This document shows, in pieces, positions 43,511 through 51,485 of a stretch of DNA of 64,000 nucleotides. Positions within the stretch are counted from its first letter, which is position 1. Every line of letters begins with the position of its first letter. The translations under genes were made by a program, and so were the position numbers. Source of the stretch: Albimonas marina (GTDB taxonomy: Bacteria > Pseudomonadota > Alphaproteobacteria > Rhodobacterales > Rhodobacteraceae); the NCBI RefSeq assembly GCF_029223255.1, contig NZ_JARHUC010000001.1:682001-746000 (forward strand). Direction: 5' to 3'. The notes under the pieces are model-generated. The model ran no database searches and had not been told where the DNA came from. It saw nothing but the letters and a program-made list of their open reading frames with translations.

Positions 43511-43548
43511 CGCGAACGGGAGGGCTGGCCCCGCCTCTCCCGTTCGCG
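43511..43548. repeat. 12-bp inverted repeat upstream of hisS
   Basis: CGCGAACGGGAG (43511-43522) is repeated exactly inverted as CTCCCGTTCGCG (43537-43548) with 14 bases between. It lies about 150 bases upstream of hisS and may be an operator or an RNA hairpin. Confidence 0.6.
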
Positions 43549-43970
43549 AAGCGAGGCGGTCGCTCGCGATCCCCGGCGCCCCGTTTGCGAACCGCGAATG
43601 GCGTTTCGCGAGGCGGATCAGCGGCTTGGCGCATCCGTTCGCCCGTCCGCGCATTTCCGGTTCCAACCCGCATGCGGACAGGGTCGGATGGCTGCGCGGC
43701 GGGAGACGATCCTTCCGCTCCGCCCCGTACCCCCGGGGCGGAAAGCGAGCGATCCGGGCGCGATGTCGAGCGCCCGGATCGCCCGCCGACCTCCGGAAGC
43801 GGCTCGGAGGCCCGGCGGACGTGAACCGTAGCGTGCCGCATGCGCCGCGTATGCAACGGGCGCGAGTCAGGAGGGCCGCCGTTCGGGAGACGGCTGCCGA
43901 GTGCGTGAGTGCGTGGAGGTCCTTAAGCGTACCCCAGAGCGTCGCATCGCGTAGCGGATGGATGCGACCC

Positions 43971-43999
43971 AAAGCCGGGCGACCCTGTCGCCCGGCTTT
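43971..43999. terminator. Perfect 13-bp terminator hairpin
   Basis: AAAGCCGGGCGAC, loop CCT, GTCGCCCGGCTTT is a perfect stem with A and T ends on both strands, so it can act either way. It lies 58 bases beyond the stop of the leftward amidohydrolase gene, which it probably terminates. Confidence 0.75.
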
Positions 44000-44056
44000 C
44001 ATCTTTCGGGACGGTCCCCCCTCCTCCGCTGCGCGGGACGATGCGGACGCAAGACC

Positions 44057-45886
44057 TCAGCGGAGCCGATCCGGCGCGCCGCGCCCCTCGATCCCGAACC
44101 CCTGGTGCATCGCGTGCAGGATCCGGTGCGCGCCCTCGGGATCGCCGAGGAACGGCTGCTCTCCCAGCTCGCCCCGGCGCGTGTCGGCCGTCGCCTCGTA
44201 GACCACCGCGCCGTCCTTGATGGTGGCGAGCACGTCGATCTGGTCGAGCGTCTCCGGGTCCACCGCCGTGGGGTCGTCCGAGAGGATCACGAGATCCGCG
44301 ATCTTGCCGACCTCGATCGAGCCCTTGCGGTCTTCCTCGTGGTGCTGCCACGCGGGCCAGATCGTCATCGCCTTGAGCGCGGTCATCACGTCGACGCGCT
44401 GGTCGGGGCCGAGGATGTCGCCCGACCGGGTGCGGCGGGTCACGGTCGCGTCCAGCACGCGCATGCTGTCGGGGAACGCGACCGGCGCATCGTGGTGCGT
44501 GCCGAACTTCATGCCCCGCTGCACCAGCCAGCCGGTGGGGGAGATGTCGTCGGCGTTGACCGGGCCGACCGTGTGGTCGCGGTGCCAGTCCCCCCAGTAG
44601 AACGTGTGCATCGGGAACAGCGAGGGGAACACGCCCAGCCGCTTGTAGCTGTCCACCTGGTCCTCGCGCAGGAACTGGCCGTGGATCAGCGTCGGGCGCG
44701 TGTCGGCGTCGGGGAATTTCTCCCGCGCGGCGCCGAGGGCCGAGATCAGCATGTCCGACGCGCCTTCGCCGTTGGCGTGCACGAGGATCTGGATGCCGTT
44801 CCCGATGCACCAGTCCACGGCGTCCTGCACCTGCTCCATGGTGATCGCGGCGTAGCCCGCGTATCCCGCCGGATAGTCGCCGACGGGGTCGAAGTAGGGG
44901 CGGTCGCGCAGGGCGGTGAAGCCCTGGGGCGAGCCGTCGATCGTCAGCTTGCAGCCGCCGACGCGGACGCGATCGGCATAGTCGCCGGAGACGTTGTCGC
45001 CGATGTAGTCCCGCGCCTCGAGCACGTCGGGGAAGGAGACGACGTCGATCGGCAGTTCGCCGGCCGCGCCGACGGAGCGGATCGCCTCGACGAGATCCGC
45101 CGAGGAGCGGCCGTCCTGCGCGGTGGTGTAGCCGAAGCTGGCCCACAGCTCCGCGCCCGCGCGCGTGAACGTCTTCAGCCCCTCCGGGCCGAGACCGGAC
45201 AGGTTCTTCACCAGCAGGGGGAAGAAGGCGTATTCCTCGGCGACGCCGTTGGGCGCGCCGCCGGCGTCGCGCCGATAGACGCCGCCCGGCGGATCCTGGG
45301 TCGTCGCGTCGACGCCTGCGGCCTCGAGCGCCTTGGTGTTCGCCACGCCGATATGGCCCGACTGATGGACGATGATGACCGGGTAGTCGGTGGTGACCGC
45401 GTCCAGATCCTCGCGCGTCGGATGGCGAAGCTCGGCGAGCTGGGCGTTGTCGTAGCCGAAGCCGACGACGACCTTCACCTTCTCCACCACCTCGGCGTTG
45501 GCCGCGAGCCAGCTCCGCAGCGCATCCTGCAGGCTGGCGATGTCGGTCACCTCGCCGTCGGGCGGGGCGAGGAGATTGGCCGACAGCGCCTGCAGGCCGC
45601 CCATGGCCACGTGCCCGTGGCTGTCCACGAAGCCCGGCAGCATGGCGCGCCCGGCGAGGTCGACGCGCTCGGTCCCCTCGCCGGCATGGGCGGAGACGTC
45701 CGACAGCGCGCCCACGGCGAGGATGCGGCCGTCCTTGATCGCCACCGCCTCCGCCCGCGGCGCGGCGTCGTCGATCGTGAGGATCGGACCGCCGCTGTAG
45801 ATGACGTCGGCGATCTCCTGGGCCGAGGCGGCCGCAGGCGCGAGCATCGCCAGAGACGCGAGGACCGAAAGCTTCATATAGGCCAT
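44057..45886 (-). CDS. Secreted amidohydrolase (YtcJ-like, amidohydrolase family 3)
   Basis: The 609-residue protein starts with a signal peptide (MAYMKLSVLASLAMLAPAAA, AQ cleavage) and is therefore periplasmic. The amidohydrolase-3 fold is recognised by the metal motif MLPGFVDSHGHVAMGG, the mid-domain LVHANGEGASD and the late segments HHDAPVAF and GSIEVGKIADLVILSDDP. The substrate is unknown; relatives hydrolyse cyclic amides or act on aromatic metabolites. The start at 45886 was chosen for the signal peptide; an ATG three codons later also works. It is a single-gene unit followed by a strong terminator. Confidence 0.85.
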   Translation of the reverse strand: MAYMKLSVLASLAMLAPAAASAQEIADVIYSGGPILTIDDAAPRAEAVAIKDGRILAVGALSDVSAHAGEGTERVDLAGRAMLPGFVDSHGHVAMGGLQALSANLLAPPDGEVTDIASLQDALRSWLAANAEVVEKVKVVVGFGYDNAQLAELRHPTREDLDAVTTDYPVIIVHQSGHIGVANTKALEAAGVDATTQDPPGGVYRRDAGGAPNGVAEEYAFFPLLVKNLSGLGPEGLKTFTRAGAELWASFGYTTAQDGRSSADLVEAIRSVGAAGELPIDVVSFPDVLEARDYIGDNVSGDYADRVRVGGCKLTIDGSPQGFTALRDRPYFDPVGDYPAGYAGYAAITMEQVQDAVDWCIGNGIQILVHANGEGASDMLISALGAAREKFPDADTRPTLIHGQFLREDQVDSYKRLGVFPSLFPMHTFYWGDWHRDHTVGPVNADDISPTGWLVQRGMKFGTHHDAPVAFPDSMRVLDATVTRRTRSGDILGPDQRVDVMTALKAMTIWPAWQHHEEDRKGSIEVGKIADLVILSDDPTAVDPETLDQIDVLATIKDGAVVYEATADTRRGELGEQPFLGDPEGAHRILHAMHQGFGIEGRGAPDRLR

Positions 45887-46235
45887 GAGTTCCCACCCCT
45901 GTTCGCTTCGTCGCGGGCTTCGGGAGACCATGACTATCACGGAGCGCGAGTGACGGGTGGATGACTCGCGCCAGGGACGCGGCCGGGCGCCGGCGGCGCC
46001 GCGGAAAAGCGGGCCGGACGCGCGGCGGTCGAAACGCTGCGGCCGGGAGGCGGGCGGCCGCAAGCGGGGTCCAGCCCTGAGGCGGATCAACCTTTCCTGC
46101 GGATCGCAAGGGCGCCTGCTCGGGTGCAGGAAGCCCGGGCGGCGGCGCCTCGCCCGGGCCGGCCCCGCCCGACATGCGAACGGCCGGCGAGGGCCGGCCG
46201 CAAGCGGAGATCGCGGGGGCTTCCAGGGGCGCGGC
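45887..46235. other. 349-base intergenic region with GC-rich hairpins
   Basis: This region separates the end of the LytTR gene from the start of the amidohydrolase gene, both leftward. I see no gene. A hairpin CGGCCGGC-GAGG-GCCGGCCG (46181-46200) lies 36 bases after the LytTR stop and may be its terminator. The promoter of the amidohydrolase gene should lie in the right-adjacent AT-richer part near 45900-45950. Confidence 0.4.
46181..46200 (-). terminator. Possible terminator of the LytTR gene
   Basis: CGGCCGGC and GCCGGCCG form an 8-bp perfect hairpin with a four-base loop; no T-run follows. Confidence 0.35.
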
Positions 46236-47270
46236 TCAGCGCCCGCCGGGGGCCGAGGTCTGCATGGCGGGGTCCAGCCAGCGCGGGGCGTCGTCGTCCA
46301 GCCAGCCGGCGTCGCGCAGGGCGCGCATCCGGGTGCGGCTGACGGGCACGCGCTCGCCGTTGGTCAGGACCAGGGTGGCGCGGTCGCCCTCCCGCTCGAC
46401 GGAGCGCACGGCGCGCCGCGCCACCCAGTGCGAGCGGTGGACCTTCAGCCCCTCCTCCGGCGCGGTCTCGGCGATGGCGTCGGACAGGCGCATCAGCAGC
46501 ATCTCCTCGCCATGCTCGGTGGCGACGCCGACGTAGTGGTCGCTCATCGACAGGCGCAGCAGGGCGCCGCGCTTGCGGTGGGGCAGGCGGCGCAGGAGGG
46601 CCGGGGCGCCGCGACGCGGGGCGGGCGCGAAGGCGATCACGTCCTCGTCCGCAAGGCCCTCGACCGGCGCCGCGGCCGGCTCCGGCGCGGCCTCCACGGC
46701 GGGCGCAGGCGCGGCGGGGGCGGAGGGGCCGGGCGTCTCGGGGCCGGCGTAGGCGGCGGCCGGCAGGGCCTCGGCCGGAGCTTGCGCGGCGACGGGGGCG
46801 GCGGCCGGGACGGGGCGGGCCGCCCCCTCCCCGGTCACCGCGCCGAAGCCCAGCGGCTGGCCCAGCGCGAGGCGCGTCTTCACCACGATCACCGCCGCCA
46901 GCAGGGCGCACAGGGGGGCTGCGAGCGCCGCCTCCCCCGGCCCGAACGGCCGCTGCAGCATCGAGGCATGGGCCGGCGCCAGCAGCAGCGCCAGCGCGGG
47001 CGTGGCGAGGGCCACCCCGACCAGCAGCGTGACCAGCGGCCGCGGGCCCAGCCGCGCCTCGGCCAGGCACAGGGCGAAGGTGGTCGCCACCCAGGCGCCG
47101 GCCATCGCCGCCGACCAGAAGGCGACGCGGCCGGGGGCGCCCAGGATCTCTGCGGTGCCCGCCGGGCCGATCGCCGCGAACAGGCCCGCCGTCAGGAAGC
47201 ACACCACCCACAGGCGGGGATTCGAAAGGCCCTGGCGCCACCGGCGCGTCGCGTCTTCGAACCAGCTCAT
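46236..47270 (-). CDS. Membrane-anchored LytTR-domain transcription regulator
   Basis: The 344-residue protein has four hydrophobic helices in residues 15-140, then an Ala/Pro-rich linker of about 75 residues, then a C-terminal LytTR DNA-binding domain. In the last, LRLSMSDHYVGVATEHGEEMLLMRLSDAI and GLKVHRSHWVARRAV are the typical beta-strand and HRS(H/F)xVN-like blocks. It resembles alphaproteobacterial membrane-bound LytTR regulators that have no phosphoacceptor domain. Signals are probably sensed in the membrane. The ATG at 47270 has GAGGA eight bases upstream; an ATG at 47279 is the alternative. A palindrome lies upstream. Confidence 0.85.
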   Translation of the reverse strand: MSWFEDATRRWRQGLSNPRLWVVCFLTAGLFAAIGPAGTAEILGAPGRVAFWSAAMAGAWVATTFALCLAEARLGPRPLVTLLVGVALATPALALLLAPAHASMLQRPFGPGEAALAAPLCALLAAVIVVKTRLALGQPLGFGAVTGEGAARPVPAAAPVAAQAPAEALPAAAYAGPETPGPSAPAAPAPAVEAAPEPAAAPVEGLADEDVIAFAPAPRRGAPALLRRLPHRKRGALLRLSMSDHYVGVATEHGEEMLLMRLSDAIAETAPEEGLKVHRSHWVARRAVRSVEREGDRATLVLTNGERVPVSRTRMRALRDAGWLDDDAPRWLDPAMQTSAPGGR

Positions 47271-47335
47271 CGTCCGCATCCTCGTCTTGGTCCCGGCGCA
47301 GTCCACGGGGGCGCCTCGGCGGCGGATCATGCTTA

Positions 47336-47355
47336 ATCGAACGTTCATGTTCGAT
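47336..47355. promoter_or_regulatory. 20-bp palindrome between the LytTR gene and recJ
   Basis: ATCGAACGTTCATGTTCGAT has perfect 7-bp inverted arms around GTTCAT. It lies 66 bases upstream of the LytTR start and 112 bases upstream of recJ, in the divergent control region, and may be an operator for either. It does not fit GTTC-N7-GTTC for LexA. Confidence 0.55.
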
Positions 47356-47467
47356 CCGTTTTCCGGCCCGTCGGGCGCCGCGGCCGGGCGCTGTGGCCTC
47401 GGCGCCGCGCCGGCTGCGTCGCGCGGGGGATTCCCTCCGGGGCGCGGCGGGTCTATGCCTCCGGACC

Positions 47468-49216
47468 ATGACCGCCTTTCTCAACGTGGAACGCTCCGCC
47501 CTCGGCCGCCGCTGGGTCGGGCCGGGCGTCGAGATCGAACGCCTGGGCCTGGCCATCGCCCAGCGCCTGGACGCGCCCGAGATGGTGGGCCGCGTGCTGG
47601 CCGCGCGCGGCGTCGCGCCCGAGGGCGCGGCCGCCTACCTCGCCCCCACCCTGCGCGAGCTGATGCCCGACCCCTCGGTCCTGAAGGACATGGACCTCGC
47701 CGCCGACCGGCTGGCCCGCGCGGCGCAGGCCGGGGAGACCGTGGGCCTCTTCGGCGACTACGACGTGGACGGCGCGGCGTCGAGCGCGCTGCTCCTGCGC
47801 TGGCTGCGGGCCATGGGGATCGAGGCGAAGGTCCACATCCCCGACCGGATGACCGAGGGCTACGGGCCTAACGTCCCCGCGATGACGGCGCTGGCGAAGG
47901 ACTGCAGCCTGATCCTGTGCCTCGACTGCGGGACCCTGGCGCACGAGCCGATCGCCGCCGCGGTCGCCGCGGGGGCCGAGGTGCTGGTGGTCGACCACCA
48001 CCTGGGCGGCGAGACGCTGCCCCCCGCGCTGGCCGTGGTGAACCCCAACCGCCAGGACGAGAGCGGCGAGCACGGGGCGCTGTGCGCCGCCGGCGTCGCC
48101 TTCCTGCTGCTGGTCGCGACCAACCGCGCGCTGCGGGCGAAGGGCGTGGCGGGGCCGGACCTGATGGGCCTGCTGGACCTGGTGGCGCTGGCGACCGTCG
48201 CCGACGTGGCGCCCCTGACCGGGCTGAACCGGGCGCTGGTGCGCCAGGGCCTGCGGGTGATGGCGCGCCGCGACCGGCCCGGCCTCGCCGCGCTGGCGGA
48301 CGTGGCGCGGCTGACCTCCTCGCCCACCGCCTATCACCTGGGCTACGTGCTCGGCCCCCGGATCAACGCCGCGGGGCGGGTCGGCGCCTCCTCGCTGGGG
48401 ACGCGGCTGCTGGCCACCGACGACCTGCACGAGGCGCAGGCCCTGGCCGAGCGGCTGGAGCAGCTCAACCGCGAACGGCGCGAGGTCGAGGCCGGCGTGC
48501 TCGACGCCGCGCTGATGCAGGCCGAGGAACGCGGCGCCGAGGGGCCGCTGGTCTGGGCCGCGGGCGAGGGCTGGCACCCCGGCGTCGCCGGCATCGTCGC
48601 CTCCCGCCTGAAGGAGCGGTTCGAACGCCCCGCGGTGGTGATCGCGCTCGACGGGCCGCAGGGCTCCGGCTCCTGCCGCTCGGTGCCGGGCGTGGACATC
48701 GGGGCCGACGTGGCGGCGCTGGCGGCCGAGGGGCTGATCGTGAAGGGCGGCGGGCACAAGATGGCCGCGGGCCTGACGGTGCGCGCCGACAAGCTGGAGG
48801 CCGCGATGGCGCGCCTGGCCGAGCGTCTCGCCCGCCAGGGCGCCGGCAAGGGCGGCGCGCAGGACCTGCGCCTCGACGGCGCGCTGTCGCCCGGCGGCGC
48901 CACCCCGGACCTGGTCGAGATGCTGGAGGCCGCGGGCCCCTTCGGCGCCTCCTCCCCCGCGCCGCGCTTCGCGCTGGCGGGGGTGCGGGCGGGCTATGTG
49001 AAGCCGATGGGCGAGGGGCACCTGCGGATGCGGCTCGAGGGGGGCGGCGGCTCGGTCGACGCGGTGGCCTTCCGGGTGGCCGACACGCCCCTGCGCGCGG
49101 CCCTGGTCGAGAGCGCGGGCGCCGTGCTGCACGTGGCCGGACGGCTGGAGACCGACGACTGGGGCGGCCGCCGCCGCGCCCGCCTGCGGATCGAGGACGC
49201 GGCCCTGGCGCGCTGA
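47468..49216 (+). CDS. recJ: Single-stranded-DNA-specific exonuclease RecJ
   Basis: RecJ degrades single-stranded DNA 5' to 3' in recombination and mismatch repair. The 582-residue protein has the DHH phosphoesterase motifs: GLFGDYDVDGAASSALL, LILCLDCGT, VVDHHLGGE (D176) and the DHHA1 GGGHKMAAGLTV block, followed by an OB-like C-terminal domain. The start at 47468 (MTAFLNVERSALGRRW) is consistent with family members. It is divergent from the LytTR gene and is followed by tRNA-Glu. Confidence 0.95.
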   Translation: MTAFLNVERSALGRRWVGPGVEIERLGLAIAQRLDAPEMVGRVLAARGVAPEGAAAYLAPTLRELMPDPSVLKDMDLAADRLARAAQAGETVGLFGDYDVDGAASSALLLRWLRAMGIEAKVHIPDRMTEGYGPNVPAMTALAKDCSLILCLDCGTLAHEPIAAAVAAGAEVLVVDHHLGGETLPPALAVVNPNRQDESGEHGALCAAGVAFLLLVATNRALRAKGVAGPDLMGLLDLVALATVADVAPLTGLNRALVRQGLRVMARRDRPGLAALADVARLTSSPTAYHLGYVLGPRINAAGRVGASSLGTRLLATDDLHEAQALAERLEQLNRERREVEAGVLDAALMQAEERGAEGPLVWAAGEGWHPGVAGIVASRLKERFERPAVVIALDGPQGSGSCRSVPGVDIGADVAALAAEGLIVKGGGHKMAAGLTVRADKLEAAMARLAERLARQGAGKGGAQDLRLDGALSPGGATPDLVEMLEAAGPFGASSPAPRFALAGVRAGYVKPMGEGHLRMRLEGGGGSVDAVAFRVADTPLRAALVESAGAVLHVAGRLETDDWGGRRRARLRIEDAALAR

Positions 49217-49228
49217 CTTCGCGTCGCC

Positions 49229-49264
49229 CGGAAGCCTCGCCCGGACCGGGGCCCGGGGCTTCCG
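49229..49264 (+). terminator. Nested hairpin after recJ
   Basis: CGGAAGCC (49229-49236) pairs with GGCTTCCG (49257-49264), and CCCGG/CCGGG pair inside. It lies 12 bases after the recJ stop and lacks a T-run. Confidence 0.45.
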
Positions 49265-49346
49265 CGCCCCCGCGGCCAAATCTCCCGCCTGCGGTCGCCG
49301 CCCCCTCTTGTCATCCCGATCCGCCCCCCTTAAAGACGCCCCCGGA

Positions 49347-49422
49347 GCGCCCTTCGTCTAGCGGTCTAGGACGCCGCCCTTTCACGGCGGAAACACGGGT
49401 TCGAGTCCCGTAGGGCGTACCA
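49347..49422 (+). tRNA. tRNA-Glu(TTC)
   Basis: A complete cloverleaf of 76 bases with encoded CCA. The acceptor stem is GCGCCCT/AGGGCGT with a G-T first pair, the anticodon stem CCGCC/GGCGG holds a CTTTCAC loop with anticodon TTC, and the T arm is ACGGG-TTCGAGT-CCCGT. Confidence 0.97.
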
Positions 49423-49461
49423 CCTCCCTCCCAGCTCCATTGATCCGACGCGCGGCCGCGA

Positions 49462-50160
49462 TCAGCGCGCGGCGGCGAGCCGTGCGTTCGCCTCCACCAG
49501 CTTGCGGCCGATGTCGCGGGTCATGCCGGTCTCGAGCGCGATGCGGAAGTCGGCGTCGCGGCGGGTCATGCGCTGCAGCGTGGCGCCGGGGATCAGGAAC
49601 AGGCGGGAGGGGGCGATGAGCTCGACCGTCGCGGTGGCGGGGCCCGCGGTCAGCACCCGCATCTCCCCCACCAGCCCGCCGGGGCCCATGCGCACCAGCG
49701 CGCCGCCGGCGTTCACCAGCGCCTCGCCCGAGGAGATCCAGAAGAGCGTGCGCACCGGGGCGCCCTGCTCGGTCAGCCGCTCGCCCCGCTGCATCTCCAG
49801 CCAGGCGCCGGCGTTCAGCAGGCGGCGGGCGAGCCGCGGGGGCATGTCGGGGAAGGCGTCGTCCAGCAGGCGCCGCTCCTCCTCCGTGAATCGGATCGAC
49901 CGGCTATCGATCGCCAGGCGCGCCATGCCGAACAGGCTGATGGCGATGAAGGAGACCTGGATCAGCGCGGCGGAGGGGTTGAAGTCCACCGTCAGGCCGA
50001 CCAGCACCAGGCTGGCGGCGGCGATGTTCATGCCGGCGTAGAAATAGCTGCTGCCGCGGACCACGCCCGCCTGCAGCAGCGCATAGGCCAGCAGGTAGAC
50101 GAACACGCCGCCGAAGCCCGCGCCGGACAGCACCTGGTCGTCGAGCATGAAATCCATCAT
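49462..50160 (-). CDS. Membrane protein with C-terminal cyclic-nucleotide-binding-like domain
   Basis: The 232-residue protein has three short hydrophobic helices in residues 10-85, resembling the CBU_0592-type membrane module, then a cNMP-binding-like jelly roll (residues 110-225): GAWLEMQRGERLTEQGAPVRTLFWISSGEALV, GGLVGEMRVLTAGPATATVELI. The phosphate-binding cassette resembles GE(M/L) but lacks the usual RxA arginine, so nucleotide binding is uncertain. The layout is similar to Popeye-domain proteins. It probably senses a ligand at the inner membrane. Confidence 0.75.
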   Translation of the reverse strand: MMDFMLDDQVLSGAGFGGVFVYLLAYALLQAGVVRGSSYFYAGMNIAAASLVLVGLTVDFNPSAALIQVSFIAISLFGMARLAIDSRSIRFTEEERRLLDDAFPDMPPRLARRLLNAGAWLEMQRGERLTEQGAPVRTLFWISSGEALVNAGGALVRMGPGGLVGEMRVLTAGPATATVELIAPSRLFLIPGATLQRMTRRDADFRIALETGMTRDIGRKLVEANARLAAAR

Positions 50161-50351
50161 GGCCAATCGCGGATCCTCCGTGCCGCCACCTCTGTCAGGG
50201 GCGAGGTGACCCGCGGATGAACGCGGACCTTGCGTCAACGGGCCGGCGCAGGTTCGGGCCTTGCGGACACGCCGCCGACGACTGCAAAGGCTTTCCGCGG
50301 ATCGGCGCCGTCGGCTAGGATTCCGCAAAGGAAACGCCGGAGGACGCCGCC

Positions 50352-51485
50352 ATGACCCAGACCAGCGACGAGCCCGCCGAGACCGGCGCCGGGGCCGGGC
50401 CGGAGGCCGCGGCGAAGCGCGACGGGCTGGCGGGGCTGCGCCGGGTCACGCTGTGGGCGCTGGGCGTGGCGGTGGTGCTGTTCGTCTATTTCGTCGCCGC
50501 CGACCGGACCACGCCGTTCTCGGGCGACGCGCGGGTGCAGGCCTTCGTGCTGCGCGTGGCGCCGGAGGTCACCGGCCACGTCGCCCGGGTGGGCGTGGTC
50601 GACAACCAGGTGGTCGAGGCCGGCGAGGAGCTGTTCGTGATCGACCCCGAGCCCTTCGAGATCGCCGTCCAGCAGGCCCAGGCCCGGCTGGAGCAGGCCG
50701 GCCAGTCGGTGGGCGCCAACACCGCCGCCGTCGACGCCGCGCAGGCCCAGCTCGAGCGCGCCCGCGCCAACGCCCAGAACGTCCGCGCCCAGACCGAGCG
50801 CGTGATGGAACTGGTGCGCAAGGGCGTCTACGCCAAGGCGCGGGAGGACCAGGCGATTTCGGCCATCGAGCAGGCGGAGGCCGCCGTCCAGGCCGCCGCC
50901 GCCGACCTGCGCCGCGCGCAGGAGCAGCTGGGGCCCGAGGGCGAGAGCAACCCCGCCGTCCAGGACGCGCTCGCGGCGCTGGAGACGGCGCGCTACAACC
51001 TCGAGCGGACCTCGATGACCGCGCCGGGGCGCGGGGTGGTGACGAACCTCTCGCTCGCCGTCGGCCAGACGGTGACCGCGGGCGCCGCGTCGATGACCTT
51101 CATCTCGGCCGAGGACATCTGGCTGCGCGCCGCGATGCGCGAGAACAGCCTGGGCGTGCTCGCGCAGGGGCAGGCGGCGGAGGTGGTGCTCGACGCCCTG
51201 CCGGGGCGGGTGTTCAAGGCGACCGTGCGCTCGGTCGGCTGGGGCGTGGCCGGCGAGGCTGAGGACCCGGCGACGGGCCTGCCCAAGTCCACCACCGCGC
51301 AGGGCTGGCTGACCGACCCGCAGCGCTTCCCGGTGATCCTGAGCTTCGAGATGGACCAGCTGCCCCGCGGGGCGCGCTTCGGCAGCCGGGCCGCGGTGAT
51401 CGTCTACGCCGGCGACAACGCGATCATGGACGCGATCGCCTGGGCGCGGATCCGGCTGATCTCGTTCCTGACCTATGTCTCCTGA
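50352..51485 (+). CDS. HlyD-family periplasmic adaptor subunit
   Basis: The 377-residue protein has one N-terminal transmembrane helix (residues 31-50), a biotinyl-lipoyl-like domain (VAPEVTGHVARVGVVDNQVV), a long alpha-helical hairpin with heptads of Ala, Glu and Gln (residues 100-205) and a beta-barrel (TAPGRGVVTNLSLAVGQTV). It is the EmrA/AaeA type of adaptor. It overlaps the next gene, a DUF2955 membrane protein, by 11 bases, and together they should form an efflux pump that needs an external outer-membrane channel. An AACGCCGGAGGA stretch precedes the start. Confidence 0.88.
   Translation: MTQTSDEPAETGAGAGPEAAAKRDGLAGLRRVTLWALGVAVVLFVYFVAADRTTPFSGDARVQAFVLRVAPEVTGHVARVGVVDNQVVEAGEELFVIDPEPFEIAVQQAQARLEQAGQSVGANTAAVDAAQAQLERARANAQNVRAQTERVMELVRKGVYAKAREDQAISAIEQAEAAVQAAAADLRRAQEQLGPEGESNPAVQDALAALETARYNLERTSMTAPGRGVVTNLSLAVGQTVTAGAASMTFISAEDIWLRAAMRENSLGVLAQGQAAEVVLDALPGRVFKATVRSVGWGVAGEAEDPATGLPKSTTAQGWLTDPQRFPVILSFEMDQLPRGARFGSRAAVIVYAGDNAIMDAIAWARIRLISFLTYVS

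Larger units (their letters stand above)
43363..44056. other. 694-base intergenic region between hisS and the amidohydrolase gene
   Basis: No frame here looks coding: those open on either strand are Arg/Pro-rich and lack ribosome-binding sites. The region contains a 12-bp inverted repeat (43511-43548), several scattered cgttcgc/gcgaacg words, an 8-bp inverted pair GTCGCATC/GATGCGAC (43941-43968) and a strong terminator hairpin (43971-43999). It should contain the hisS promoter. A small RNA ending at the terminator is possible, as noted in the findings. Confidence 0.5.

Noticed and set aside
43598-43831. Small open frames in the gap upstream of hisS
   Set aside because: They are Arg/Pro-rich, lack ribosome-binding sites and occur on both strands at once, as is usual in GC-rich non-coding DNA.
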